Assembly: GCF_000024845.1 (NCBI RefSeq)
Contig: NC_013501.1
Span: 2,646,874 to 2,710,873, forward strand
Length of the DNA: 64,000 nt
Direction of reading: 5' to 3'
DNA from: Rhodothermus marinus DSM 4252
GTDB taxonomy: Bacteria; Bacteroidota; Rhodothermia; Rhodothermales; Rhodothermaceae
The notes below the pieces were generated by a model. It saw nothing but the letters and a program-made list of their open reading frames with translations, made no database searches and was not told where the DNA came from. Each line of letters begins with the position of its first letter. Position 1 is the first letter of the stretch. Positions 32,918-42,387 of this stretch are shown one piece after another. Position numbers and translations under genes: made by a program.

Positions 32918-34633
32918 ATGAAAATCGCGCTGGCGCAGCTCAATCCGATTGTTGGAGACCTGCAGGGCAACCGCCGCAAGATCGTCGACTTCGCGCACCA
33001 GGCCTATCGCCAGGGCGCCGAACTGGTCATCTTTCCCGAAATGTGCGTGGCGGGCTACCCTCCGCAGGACCTGCTCGACATGCCCGCCTTTATCGAGGCC
33101 GTTGCCCATACGGTCGAAACGATCGCGCTGGAGGTGCCCCGCGAGCTGGGCGTGATTCTGGGCGCGCCGATCCGCAACGAAAGCCCGGTGGGCAAACGGC
33201 TCTTCAACGCGGCCCTGCTGCTGGAAGGCGGACGCATCGTGGCCCGCGTCCCGAAGCGGCTGCTGCCCACCTACGACGTATTCGACGAATACCGCTATTT
33301 CGAACCCGGCCCGCCCCAGCCGGTTGTGGAATGGCGCGGTCTGCGCATCGGGCTGCACATCTGCGAGGACATGTGGAACAACGAGGACTGGGCCCCCTAC
33401 CATCTCTACGACGAAAACCCGATCGACGAGCTGGCGGCTCAGGGAATCGATCTGTTCGTCAACATCAGCGCCTCTCCCTTCTCGCTGGGCAAACACGACG
33501 AGCGCAGCCGGATTATCGAGGGCATCTGTCGCGAACACGGCGTCCCGTTCATCTATGTGAACCAGGTGGGCGCCAACACCGAGCTGATCTTCGACGGCGA
33601 CAGCCGGGTCCATGCGCCGGACGGCTCCATTCTGCTGTGCGCTCCGTCGTTTCAGGAGGCGCTGCTGATCTGGGATACCGAAGCCGACTACGCCCCCTAC
33701 GTACACCGGCGCACCGAGATCGAAGACCTGCACGACGCACTGGTGCTGGGCATCCGGGATTACTTCTACAAAACCGGTGCTTTCGAGAAGGTGGTGCTCG
33801 GACTTTCCGGCGGGATCGATTCGGCCGTCGTCTGTGCACTGGCCGTTGCCGCGCTGGGACCGGAACGGGTCGTCGGCGTGGCCATGCCCTCGAAGTACTC
33901 CTCGCCCGAATCGGTCGAAGACGCCCGCCAGCTCGCCGAAAACCTGGGCATCACGTTTCACATCATTCCGATCATGCCGGCCGTCGATGCCTTTCGGGAA
34001 ATGCTACGTCCGGTCTTCGACGACCTGCCGGAAGACGTGACGGAGGAGAACATCCAGGCGCGTGTGCGTGGCGTCACGCTCATGGCGCTGTCGAACAAGT
34101 TCCGCTATCTGCTGCTCTCGACGGGCAACAAAAGCGAAATGGCCGTCGGCTACGTGACGCTTTATGGCGACACGAACGGCGGGCTGGCCGTGCTGGCCGA
34201 CGTGTACAAGACGCAGGTCTACCGCCTGGCCCGTTACATCAACGCCCGAGCGGGTCGCTACGTCATCCCCGAGCGCATCCTGACCAAGCCGCCTTCGGCC
34301 GAGCTGCGTCCGGGCCAGAAAGACACCGACTCGCTGCCGCCCTACGAAGTGCTGGACGTGATCCTGCAGCGCTACATCGAACACCGGGAGGAAGTGGACG
34401 AAATCGTGGCGGCCACCGGGTTCGACCGGGCGCTGGTGGCCGACATCCTGCGCCGCGTGGACCGCAACGAGTACAAGCGACGCCAGACGCCCCCGGGTCT
34501 GCGCGTAACGGGCAAGGCTTTCGGCATCGGACGCCGCCTGCCTATCGTCATGCGCTGGAATCGGGCCGTGCTCGAAGAGGTGCGACGCAACCACACGGCG
34601 GCCCTGCAAACCCAGTCGGAGCGTGCGTCATGA
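32918..34633 (+). CDS. nadE: Glutamine-dependent NAD synthetase
   Basis: Last step of NAD synthesis. It has 571 residues with two domains. The N-terminal nitrilase-type glutaminase has the triad E41, K113 and C149 (HICEDMW). The C-terminal NAD synthetase has the ATP-pyrophosphatase loop SGGIDS near residue 296 and LSTGNKSEMAVGY. The length fits the glutamine-hydrolysing class. Its stop overlaps the ruvA ATG by 4 bases. Confidence 0.97.
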   Translation: MKIALAQLNPIVGDLQGNRRKIVDFAHQAYRQGAELVIFPEMCVAGYPPQDLLDMPAFIEAVAHTVETIALEVPRELGVILGAPIRNESPVGKRLFNAALLLEGGRIVARVPKRLLPTYDVFDEYRYFEPGPPQPVVEWRGLRIGLHICEDMWNNEDWAPYHLYDENPIDELAAQGIDLFVNISASPFSLGKHDERSRIIEGICREHGVPFIYVNQVGANTELIFDGDSRVHAPDGSILLCAPSFQEALLIWDTEADYAPYVHRRTEIEDLHDALVLGIRDYFYKTGAFEKVVLGLSGGIDSAVVCALAVAALGPERVVGVAMPSKYSSPESVEDARQLAENLGITFHIIPIMPAVDAFREMLRPVFDDLPEDVTEENIQARVRGVTLMALSNKFRYLLLSTGNKSEMAVGYVTLYGDTNGGLAVLADVYKTQVYRLARYINARAGRYVIPERILTKPPSAELRPGQKDTDSLPPYEVLDVILQRYIEHREEVDEIVAATGFDRALVADILRRVDRNEYKRRQTPPGLRVTGKAFGIGRRLPIVMRWNRAVLEEVRRNHTAALQTQSERAS

Positions 34634-35232
34634 TCGCCTACGTGTCGGGCAAGCTGGCGGTCAAAAAGCTGACCGAGGTGGTGGTGGACGTCCACGGCCT
34701 GGGCTACCGGCTTCTGATTCCCACGTCCACCTACGAAGTGCTGCCGGAGGTCGGCGCTCCGGTGCACCTGCTGACGCACTACTACGTGCGGGAAGATGCC
34801 GTGCTGTTGTTCGGGTTTGCGACCGAGGCCGAGCGCGCGCTGTTCGAGGTGCTGCTGGGCGTGTCGGGCGTCGGACCCCGGCTGGCGCTGGCGGCCCTGT
34901 CGGCCCTCTCTCCGGCACAGATTCACGAAGCGGTCACCACGGGCGATGTGCAGACGCTGAAGCGCATCCCCGGCGTGGGACAGCGGCTGGCCGAACGGCT
35001 GATCGTGGAACTACGCGACCGGCTAGCGCTGCTGGATCTGGCCGAACTGACACCGGCGGGCGTGGACGATGTGCGCGCGCAGGCCCGTGTCGACGCACTG
35101 GCGGCGCTGGAGGCGCTGGGCCTGCCCCGTGCGGCCGCCGAACGCAGCCTGCGTAAGGTGCTCCGGGAGCATCCGGGCATTCAGTCGGCCGAAGAACTCA
35201 TCCGCCTGGCCCTGCGCGAGCACGGCGGCTAA
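34630..35232 (+). CDS. ruvA: Holliday junction helicase subunit RuvA
   Basis: 200 residues, standard size. Domain I (OB fold) starts MIAYVSGKLAVKKLTEVVVDVHGLGYRL. The helix-hairpin-helix pair includes LLGVSGVGPRLALAAL and LKRIPGVGQRLAERLIVELRD. The C-terminal domain III ends in ALREHGG. RuvA binds four-way junctions and loads RuvB. RuvB and RuvC are not adjacent here. Translationally coupled to nadE. Confidence 0.97.
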   Translation: MIAYVSGKLAVKKLTEVVVDVHGLGYRLLIPTSTYEVLPEVGAPVHLLTHYYVREDAVLLFGFATEAERALFEVLLGVSGVGPRLALAALSALSPAQIHEAVTTGDVQTLKRIPGVGQRLAERLIVELRDRLALLDLAELTPAGVDDVRAQARVDALAALEALGLPRAAAERSLRKVLREHPGIQSAEELIRLALREHGG

Positions 35233-36692
35233 GCCTGCTGGTGCGATACGCCGTTCGTGGTGGCACGGGTTGCGGCCGCATCGGACCGGCACCGCGGGAT
35301 GATCACGGTAAAGATGCTGCCGATGCCCGGCTGGCTTTCCACGTAGATCTGTCCGCTCAACATGCGCACGATGCGCTGCACGATGGTCAGTCCCAGCCCG
35401 CTACCTTCATAGTCGCGCGAAAGCCCGCTGGATGCCTGCTTGAACTCCTCGAAGATGACCGACTGCAACTCTTCCGGAATGCCGATCCCCGTGTCGGCCA
35501 CTTGGAGCTGCACGGTCTCCGCGTCGCCTTCGAGCAGCACGGTCACGCTGCCTGCTTCGGTGAACTTGATTGCATTGTGCACCAGGTTCTTGACCAATCG
35601 CTCCCAGAGCCCTTCGTCCACGCAGGCGATCAATGCGGGCTCGCTGCTCTGCACCGTGAGTTCCAGCTTTTTGTCGCGGGCCAGCGGGGCCAGTTCGTCG
35701 ACCACCGCCCGTGTGGCGGCCACCACATCCAGGTCCTGATGCCGCACGCGCACGGTACCGGCCTCCAGGCACGACATGTAGAGCAGTGCGTCCAGCGTGT
35801 CGAGCAGCCGCTGCCCGCTCTGCTTGATGACCTGGGCCATCTCGCAGTGCATCGGATCGTTCAGCTCCTCTTCCAGGATCTGCGCGTAGCCCAGAATGCC
35901 GGCCAGCGGCGTGCGGATCTCATGGTTCATGTTCGCCAGAAAAGTGCTCTTCAGGCGGGCCATTTCTTCGGCGGCTTCCTTGGCCGCCACCAGCACGGCC
36001 TGATGTTCCTGCACGCGCGTCAGCATTTCGTTGAAGGTGGCGGCCAGCTCCCGGAGTTCCACGGGGCCCTCGACCGGCACCCGAACCGAGTAGTCGTGCG
36101 TTTCGGCCACCGAGCGGGCCACCCGGCGCAGATGGTCCAGCGGGCGCGTGATCCGGCGCTGCAGCAACGCCACCAGGATCATGCTGATGCCCAGCGACAG
36201 CAGGATCACGCTACCGCCGACGGAGGCGTAACGCACCATGCGATCCTGCCAGCCCAGCAGGCTTGCCTGCAGGTACAGGTAACCCTGCGTCTGGCCTTCC
36301 CAGTGCACCGGCTCTACGTGGCGTAGCGTTTCCCGGTCGCTGCCGGACGTCGGGAGCCGTGCAGGTAGCGCCGTTGCGGGAAGGCCGCCGAGGTACCAGG
36401 CAAACAGCCGCCCGTCGGCCGTGTACAATGCCGCGATCTGCACGGCGGGGATGCTGCGCACACCTTCCAGCACCTCTGAAGCTGCCTGCGCATCCTGAAA
36501 GACCAGCGGTGCCACGCTGTGTTCGGTCAGCAACCTTCCCAGCACCTCCAGTTCTCGCGCTTTCTCACGCCGGAACTGGGCCAGATCGTAGAAGGCAAAC
36601 AGCACCCCGTTCAGCAGCAGGATGACCGTGCAGGTCCAGAGCACGATCAGAAGGAGCTGTGCCTTGAGCGAACAACGATCTACGAGCTTCAT
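35229..36692 (-). CDS. Sensor histidine kinase with periplasmic CHASE8-like domain
   Basis: 487 residues. A helix near 13-32 and another near 155-178 flank a periplasmic domain of about 120 residues with VAPLVFQDAQAASEVLEGV, typical of CHASE8 sensors. HAMP follows near 178-232, then HisKA with the phosphorylated H257 (NMNHEIRTPLAG) and HATPase_c with N, G1 (VADTGIGIPEE) and G2 (GSGLGLTIV) boxes. There is no receiver domain and no response regulator next door. It overlaps the YfiR-like gene by 4 bases, so the two are translated together. Confidence 0.93.
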   Translation of the reverse strand: MKLVDRCSLKAQLLLIVLWTCTVILLLNGVLFAFYDLAQFRREKARELEVLGRLLTEHSVAPLVFQDAQAASEVLEGVRSIPAVQIAALYTADGRLFAWYLGGLPATALPARLPTSGSDRETLRHVEPVHWEGQTQGYLYLQASLLGWQDRMVRYASVGGSVILLSLGISMILVALLQRRITRPLDHLRRVARSVAETHDYSVRVPVEGPVELRELAATFNEMLTRVQEHQAVLVAAKEAAEEMARLKSTFLANMNHEIRTPLAGILGYAQILEEELNDPMHCEMAQVIKQSGQRLLDTLDALLYMSCLEAGTVRVRHQDLDVVAATRAVVDELAPLARDKKLELTVQSSEPALIACVDEGLWERLVKNLVHNAIKFTEAGSVTVLLEGDAETVQLQVADTGIGIPEELQSVIFEEFKQASSGLSRDYEGSGLGLTIVQRIVRMLSGQIYVESQPGIGSIFTVIIPRCRSDAAATRATTNGVSHQQA

Positions 36693-37243
36693 CCTGCTTC
36701 CTCGTAGATTCGGGCCAGCCGGAGCAGACGGGCACTCAGTTGCAGGCCTGCCCGGCGGGCCGCCGTGATGTTGATTTCAAACTGAATTCGGTTTTTCTCT
36801 TCCACCAACCGCACCATGCCGCCCTGCTTCAGGAAATCCTCCCCTTCTCCAACCGTCAACACCGGTTGATTTTGCAGCTGCTTCAGCGAAGTCTGCAGGA
36901 CCTGCTTCGGCATCGGCCCCATAAACACGAGATGACACCCTCGAGCCGAAGCACCGACAGGCAGATGGCGGATTTCCAGCGGTCGGTTGTGGACGGTTTT
37001 GCCCTGCAGCTGCTCCAGCGCACTTCCGAACGGGTCTTTCCCCAGAATGCACAGCCGGATGGGCGTCGCCGCATCGCCCAGAGCCTCCTCCGGCCAGGTG
37101 CTGAACTGGGCAAAATGAAAAAGGAATGTTACCTTGACCCGGGCTTTTTCCGCCGGTATCGACTGATCCGATCCGATTCCTGCGAAGCCTGCCACCAGCA
37201 GCAATAGCACACCCAGCAGACGGCCACCCGGTTGAAGACGCAT
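36689..37243 (-). CDS. YfiR-family (DUF4154) periplasmic protein
   Basis: 184 residues with a signal peptide (LLGVLLLLVAGFAG). The family pattern is clear: VKVTFLFHFAQFSTWPEEAL near residues 36-55, LCILGKDPFGSALEQL near 64-79, and a late FLKQGGMVRLVEEKNRIQFEIN near 139-160. In Pseudomonas YfiR inhibits the diguanylate cyclase YfiN from the periplasm. Here the partner is a histidine kinase with a CHASE8-like domain, overlapping by 4 bases. It probably regulates that kinase. Confidence 0.9.
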   Translation of the reverse strand: MRLQPGGRLLGVLLLLVAGFAGIGSDQSIPAEKARVKVTFLFHFAQFSTWPEEALGDAATPIRLCILGKDPFGSALEQLQGKTVHNRPLEIRHLPVGASARGCHLVFMGPMPKQVLQTSLKQLQNQPVLTVGEGEDFLKQGGMVRLVEEKNRIQFEINITAARRAGLQLSARLLRLARIYEEAG

Positions 37244-37380
37244 CGTTCAGCCGGCACTTTGTTCAAACAGACTGCTAAAGGGGTATCGGCCGGAAAGGCT
37301 TTCGATTAAATTTACCGGGAATCCTGCTGAAATTTGTGCAGAACCTGTCCGGTAAGAGAAGAAGTGATCTGGTAAGCCTA

Positions 37381-37504
37381 CGCTTTGCTGCATGCCTGAC
37401 CACAAGCACGAATGCGTTTGTAGAAAGCCACGAAGGCGCCAGCCGAAGTGGCGCTTCCCGTTCGGCACTTCGCTTCGCTCCGTGCCGGACTACAAGCGCG
37501 TTTT
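37381..37504. repeat. Pair of imperfect direct repeats in an intergenic gap
   Basis: The gap 37244-37581 (338 bases) holds two related units of about 35 bases: 37381-37418 and 37471-37504. They share the pattern CGCTT-GCT---TGCC-GAC-ACAAGC-CG. Between them are hairpin-forming segments, for example CGAAGTG/CACTTCG (7 bp). No gene is convincing here. It looks like a small intergenic repeat or a decayed mobile remnant. Confidence 0.55.
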
Positions 37505-37581
37505 TCCCCGGGCTTACACGTCTGTGATCGCCCCAGTTGCGCGTGCTCCCTGAAACCATTCTTGAAAGACCTGCGCGCCCT

Positions 37582-40209
37582 TCAGAAATGCAGCACCAGC
37601 TCGAACGAAGCCTGGCGGCCCAGGTCGTACACGTCGACCGGCGCGAAGGCGAAACGCCGGGGCAGGCGCTCGCCGACCAGCACGAGCACGGGCGCGCGAT
37701 ACCAGGGATTGGCCCGATCGAACAGGTTGAACAGGCCCAGCCGTAGCTCGGCCGTGGCAAAGGGCGTCCGGTAGCGGGTCGTCAGCGTCAGGTCCATGCG
37801 ATGGTAGGGGCCCAGTCGTTCCGGTTGCGCCAGATCTGTATAGCGCTCGGTGTTGGGGGGGCCGGACGCCGAAAACCAGGCCACCGTAAGCGCGCTGCCC
37901 GGCCAGAGCGGCACGTCCAGATATGCCCGAAGCTGGTGACGCCGGTCCCAGGGGGCCGGATACCAGGCGCCGCCGTTCAGCGCGTCGTGGGCCAGGTCAA
38001 CCCGGCTCAGCGCATAGGCCAGCGTGGCCCGGAGTGGCCCGAGCGGCTGATCCAGCAGCATCTCCAGCCCGTAGGCCCGGCTGCGCGCGCCGGTAAGCCA
38101 GGGCGTCGTCGTTTCGGGGTCGCGCGTGATCAGGAAGAAAGGCGCCACGACCTCGTGCTGCCATACGTTCGCAAAGCGACGGGCGTAAGCGTCAAGCTGC
38201 AGACGCGTGCGTCCCGGCCGGAGCTGCACGCCTGCGCTCATGTTGTCCACCACGGTCGGCGGCTGATTCCGCCCGGTCAGCAGCCAGATGCCCGTGCTGT
38301 TCATGTTTTCGAAGGCCAGGTGGTGCAGAAACTGATAGTTCCGGCTGAAGCCGACGCCGGCCGACCACTGGCCTTCGGGGTGCAGCGTCAGCTGAAGACG
38401 GGGCGAAAGACGGACGTACGGGCCTGTCGAGAAGGCATGGAGCCGAAGCCCGGCCAGCACCTTCAACAGGGCACCTGTGCGTCCTTCGTACTGCAGAAAG
38501 GCGTCCGTCTGGACCGCCCGCTGCTTTTCCGCGAAGGGACGAGGCCGAACGGCCGAATGTTCTTCGTACGAAAGGTCCAGGTGTTGCAGCGTGTAGCCCA
38601 GCGTCCAGTAGCCGGCCTCTTGCGCCACCTGTAAGGCCTGCTCCCAGCGCCACTCGGTCAGGGCGTTCGTGTAAGCGAACGGCGCCAGCCGCCGAAACAG
38701 CTTCTGAAGGCCGCCCCCGGTAAAAGCGTACAGGAAGTCGTCCTTCGTGTAGCGGCTCTCGTAGGCGGTGGTTGCCAGCAGCGTCTCCAGGTGTAACGCC
38801 GCGCCCATTCGGTAGGTGAGCCGGGCGCTGGCCGTGCGGTTGGTCCAGCGCTGCCGGGTTTCGACGTCCATCCATTCAAAATCGGAGGGGCGCGCATCCC
38901 AGCGCGGCATCAGGCGCTGGGCCTGCTGGCGGGCATCGTCCCCGCCCAGGTAGCCGCTCAGCGTCAGGCGCACCGGCCCGCCTTCGAGCCGAAGCTTGCC
39001 GTGCAGATCGTAAAACGTAGCGGCCGAGGGGCCCAGCTCCAGCAGACGGGCCTCCAGATCGGCCACGTTCGGGGGAAGGGGTCCGGTGGGGCGTGCCACG
39101 TCGAGCCCGAACGCCACGAGTCGGTCGTTGCCGGGCCAGGCGAGTGCATCGAGCAGCGAGCGGCGTCCGGCCAGCAGCCAGCTTCCCGAACGGCCCAGCG
39201 GTCCTTCCAGCAGCAGGCGCCCGGCCACGTTGCTCACGCCGGCCACGCTCTGAGGGCGCTGGTAGCTGCCGCTGCGCGTCACGAAGGCAAGCGTCCCTCC
39301 GGGCGGGGCCGCGTAAGTGGCCGGCGCCACGTCGTAGAAGAAACCGACCGCCTGGAGGGCGTCCGGGTTGAAGGCGTCGAACAGGCCAAACAGATGCGAA
39401 GGATGATAGACGGGCACGCCGTCGAGCAGTACCTGGAAGCCGTCGGTCTGGCTACCCCGCACGGTCAGGCCGTCGAGCCCGATGGCCAGCCCGACGGCTG
39501 GCAGCGCCTGGAGCGCCCGGAGCACGCCGCGCTCGCCGAACGGCGCGAACCGTGCGGGTTGCACCAGCCGCTGCCAGGTGGTATCGATCCCGTCGAGCCA
39601 GGCGGCGCTTCCCACGATGAGCACGGCGGGAAGCGCCTCGGTCCGGGGCGCGAGCGCGAGCCGCAGCGGCCGCGTCGTTTCGCGCACGGCCAGCGAAATG
39701 GTTTGCGATTCGTAGCCCACATACGAGGCGGTCAGCGTCAGCGTATCGCATGCGGCCGGCAGTGCTACCGTCGCGACAAACCGCCCTTCGGCATCGGCCA
39801 TAGTGCCCCACAGCCGACCGTTCGCCCACCAGGAAACCGTCGCGTAGGGCAGCGGCAGCCCGGTCGCCGCATCGCGCACCTGCCCCTCGATCGAGACGTT
39901 GCGCGAGGGGGCTTCCAGCAATAAAAGCTGGCGCCGCGCCGTGTCGGCCTCCAGGACAAGCCCCTGCCGGGCCAGCTCGCGCGTGAGTGCTTCGATGAGA
40001 TGGGACTCGGTCGTCTGCAGCGTGACGGTGCGCCCTTCGACGAGCGCGTCGCGATAGAGCACCTGATAGCCGCTGCGCCGGGCCACGTCGTCGAGCACCT
40101 GGCGGAGTGGCACTTCCTGATAAACGACCGGCTGGGCCCGGACCGCCCCCGCCAGGCCCAGCAGGCTGACCATGAGGATCATTCGGCACGCGATCCTACC
40201 GCCCCGCAT
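37582..40209 (-). CDS. TonB-dependent outer-membrane receptor with STN signalling domain
   Basis: 875 residues. After a signal peptide, residues about 28-100 form an STN (secretin/TonB N-terminal) domain (PLRQVLDDVARRSGYQVLYR), the part that talks to FecR-type anti-sigma factors. A carboxypeptidase-like regulatory domain (about 108-190), plug (LTVRGSQTDGFQVLLDGVPVYHPSH) and beta-barrel follow, ending in phenylalanine as outer-membrane proteins do. The substrate is unknown. The start overlaps the preceding fecR end by 14 bases; the internal methionine MILMVSLL is an alternative start. It pairs with fecR, but no sigma gene is adjacent. Confidence 0.92.
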   Translation of the reverse strand: MRGGRIACRMILMVSLLGLAGAVRAQPVVYQEVPLRQVLDDVARRSGYQVLYRDALVEGRTVTLQTTESHLIEALTRELARQGLVLEADTARRQLLLLEAPSRNVSIEGQVRDAATGLPLPYATVSWWANGRLWGTMADAEGRFVATVALPAACDTLTLTASYVGYESQTISLAVRETTRPLRLALAPRTEALPAVLIVGSAAWLDGIDTTWQRLVQPARFAPFGERGVLRALQALPAVGLAIGLDGLTVRGSQTDGFQVLLDGVPVYHPSHLFGLFDAFNPDALQAVGFFYDVAPATYAAPPGGTLAFVTRSGSYQRPQSVAGVSNVAGRLLLEGPLGRSGSWLLAGRRSLLDALAWPGNDRLVAFGLDVARPTGPLPPNVADLEARLLELGPSAATFYDLHGKLRLEGGPVRLTLSGYLGGDDARQQAQRLMPRWDARPSDFEWMDVETRQRWTNRTASARLTYRMGAALHLETLLATTAYESRYTKDDFLYAFTGGGLQKLFRRLAPFAYTNALTEWRWEQALQVAQEAGYWTLGYTLQHLDLSYEEHSAVRPRPFAEKQRAVQTDAFLQYEGRTGALLKVLAGLRLHAFSTGPYVRLSPRLQLTLHPEGQWSAGVGFSRNYQFLHHLAFENMNSTGIWLLTGRNQPPTVVDNMSAGVQLRPGRTRLQLDAYARRFANVWQHEVVAPFFLITRDPETTTPWLTGARSRAYGLEMLLDQPLGPLRATLAYALSRVDLAHDALNGGAWYPAPWDRRHQLRAYLDVPLWPGSALTVAWFSASGPPNTERYTDLAQPERLGPYHRMDLTLTTRYRTPFATAELRLGLFNLFDRANPWYRAPVLVLVGERLPRRFAFAPVDVYDLGRQASFELVLHF

Positions 40210-41179
40210 CGGCTTCGAACCGGTAATGCTTCGGCGCGACCTCGACGAAGCGACCGCCCAGCACCCGACCCAGATCCTGCAATACCTGCGGCAGGCTGTC
40301 GAGCGTCAGCGTGCCGCTGAGCGTTTGCGACGCGTAGGGTTCCGGCAGCGTGAGCCGTACGCCGAAGTGATGCGCCAGCTCGGCGGCCACCTGCGCGGCC
40401 GGCTCCTGCACAAAGGTCAGCCGCCCCTGCAACCAGTCCAGGTAGGTTTCGGCCGGAGCCGGCTCCGACGGCGTCAGATGTCCGTCGGCCGTCAGGCGGC
40501 TGCGCTGACCGTCGGTGAGCACCTGCTGCTGGCCGCGCGGCCCTTCTACCCGAAGCCGCCCCGTCTCCAGAAAAACCTCCACGCCGTCCCAGGTGCGCAC
40601 GTCGAAGCGTGTACCCAGTACCGTGATGCGCACCGCTCCGGCCTCCACCTGAAACTGCCGCTCCGGCCGGTGCACCACGTCGAAAAATGCCTCGCCCTCC
40701 AGACGGTAGCGCAGGACGGTTTCCGAAGCGGCCAGCCGGTAGAGCTGCGAATGCGGCCGCAACGTGATCTGCGAGCCGTCCGGCGCCGTGTAGACCTCGG
40801 GGGTGGCATCGGCCGAAGCCACCAGCACGGGCGCACTTTCTTTCACCGCATACAGCCACCAGCCCAGACCGGCCGCCAGCAATACAACCGCCACGACCAG
40901 CGCCCGACGCCAGTACAGGCGGCGAACCTGCGGTCTGCGCTGCGGTGCCCGGTCGGCCGCCCGCCGATGCATCCGCGCCGCGATCCGCTGCCAGATCCGC
41001 TCGCTTCGCTCCGGCGGCACGGCCGGGGCCGCCTCGTCGGCCAGCGCCAGCAGCGCCCGGCCCAGCGGATCGTCGGCCAGCTCCGGGTCGGACGCCAGCG
41101 GACGCCCTTCCTCCCGGAGCTGCCCGATCCGCCGGGCCAGCGCTTCGTCACGGTCGCTATGGGACGGTCGCTCCATCAT
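40196..41179 (-). CDS. FecR-family transmembrane anti-sigma regulator
   Basis: About 327 residues from MMERPSHSDRDEAL; the longer start at 41215 would lie inside a hairpin and is less likely. An N-terminal cytoplasmic helical part (about 1-90) precedes a single helix (LVVAVVLLAAGLGWWLYA), then the FecR domain (APDGSQITLRPHSQLYR, LEGEAFFDVVH, VLGTRFDVRTW) and a C-terminal DUF4974-like segment. FecR relays signals from the STN domain of the receptor downstream to an ECF sigma factor. No sigma gene is adjacent. Confidence 0.9.
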   Translation of the reverse strand: MMERPSHSDRDEALARRIGQLREEGRPLASDPELADDPLGRALLALADEAAPAVPPERSERIWQRIAARMHRRAADRAPQRRPQVRRLYWRRALVVAVVLLAAGLGWWLYAVKESAPVLVASADATPEVYTAPDGSQITLRPHSQLYRLAASETVLRYRLEGEAFFDVVHRPERQFQVEAGAVRITVLGTRFDVRTWDGVEVFLETGRLRVEGPRGQQQVLTDGQRSRLTADGHLTPSEPAPAETYLDWLQGRLTFVQEPAAQVAAELAHHFGVRLTLPEPYASQTLSGTLTLDSLPQVLQDLGRVLGGRFVEVAPKHYRFEADAGR

Positions 41180-41197
41180 CGGTAAAGATACAAGGTC

Positions 41198-41218
41198 GGG
41201 GTGCCCGGTGGACACCCC
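41198..41218. terminator. Hairpin between the lipoprotein and fecR genes
   Basis: GGGGTG (41198-41203) / CACCCC (41213-41218) with a 9-base loop lies 13 bases past the lipoprotein stop. The minus-strand U-run is absent, so it may only attenuate transcription or stabilise the 3' end. Confidence 0.4.
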
Positions 41219-41230
41219 GCCCGGTTTTTC

Positions 41231-42154
41231 TTACGAATCCCGCTGCACGTCACCGGTACCCAGGAAGATGCGGTAGGTCTGCGGAATGCCGTAGAAGCGC
41301 ACCAGTGCCGAGCCGTCGCCGTTCATCTCGATGGTGCCTTCCACCTCATGTACCACCTCTTTGTCGCCCGTGCGCTTGACCATCCGCACTTCGTAGGCCA
41401 GCGTGCCGTAGGTCAGATGCTCCAGCGAATCGGTCGCCGACGGCTTGAGGATGTAAACCGGCCCGTCGGTCACCAGGTGCGCCCGGAATTCCATCTCCAC
41501 TTCCTGCCCCTTGTCGTTCACGAAATGCCGGGCGCCCTCCATCTGCTGCTCACCCTCGAAGGTGATCGTGTCGCTTGCGGCCTCTAGGCCCTCGACGTGC
41601 CAGGTGGCCCGACGCTCGAACGAAGCGCTCCGTTCGTTGCCCGAAGGCGTCCGCTGGGCCACCGAACCCTTACGGAAGCCCTCGAAGTCGATCGAGGCGA
41701 TCCGTTCACGTTCGGCCCGCGGATGGGCGATGAACTGTCCCTCGCTGTCCTTGAAGATGTACTTCAGCAGCGCTTCGATGGACTTCTGGAAGTTGGGGCG
41801 GGACACTTCATGGATGAAGTAAATCGTGTGCGTACCCGTCGTCGAGTCGTAATCGACGCGGAAGCCCCGCCGCATGCCGCGCCAGTAGCGCGGGTTCTGG
41901 ACCTCGTCGCCATTTTTCGAGGCGACGCTGCCCGCCAGGTAGTACATGCCGTTCTGGTCGAACGTGGCCGTGGCGTCGTACAGGTCGGTCATCATGCCGT
42001 CGCTCTGATCGGCCAGCGACTGCGCCACGATCTCGGCCACGGCCTGCGCGTCTTCTTCGCTGAGCGCCGTCTCGTTGCCGCTCTGCAGCGCGTCGCAGGC
42101 TGCCAGCGAAAGGGCCAGCAGCAACATCAGTCCACCGTGATAGAACCGCTTCAT
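41231..42154 (-). CDS. Lipoprotein of unknown function
   Basis: 307 residues. The start has an ideal ribosome site AGGAGGT. The signal peptide ends in the lipobox LAAC (C20). The mature protein is rich in charged and aromatic residues, with a helical start (ALSEEDAQAVAEIVAQSLADQSD) followed by beta-rich sequence. I recognise no family. It precedes fecR and the TonB receptor on the same strand and may belong to the same surface system, but a hairpin separates them. Confidence 0.82.
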   Translation of the reverse strand: MKRFYHGGLMLLLALSLAACDALQSGNETALSEEDAQAVAEIVAQSLADQSDGMMTDLYDATATFDQNGMYYLAGSVASKNGDEVQNPRYWRGMRRGFRVDYDSTTGTHTIYFIHEVSRPNFQKSIEALLKYIFKDSEGQFIAHPRAERERIASIDFEGFRKGSVAQRTPSGNERSASFERRATWHVEGLEAASDTITFEGEQQMEGARHFVNDKGQEVEMEFRAHLVTDGPVYILKPSATDSLEHLTYGTLAYEVRMVKRTGDKEVVHEVEGTIEMNGDGSALVRFYGIPQTYRIFLGTGDVQRDS

Positions 42155-42387
42155 CGCACACCTCCTGTGGTTTGGTGATTCGGATGGTACAACAGGCCGG
42201 CCTGCTGTCGACCGGCTACTTCCTGTACACGAAAGACGACCGCTACCCCCATCCGAATCCCCAAAAATCCAGAGCGCTTATGCGACGTGTCGCCCGAACC
42301 CCGGAAGCGCCCGCCAGAAACCGCGCCAGTCCGTGCATCATTACGCCCGGGCAAACGGCCACGTCCTCACCACGACGGGCGCCCATG

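Noticed and set aside
37247-37760. Short minus-strand ORFs in the 37.2-37.8 kb region
   Set aside because: Their apparent repeated peptide comes from the DNA direct repeats, and the right part overlaps the TonB receptor in another frame.
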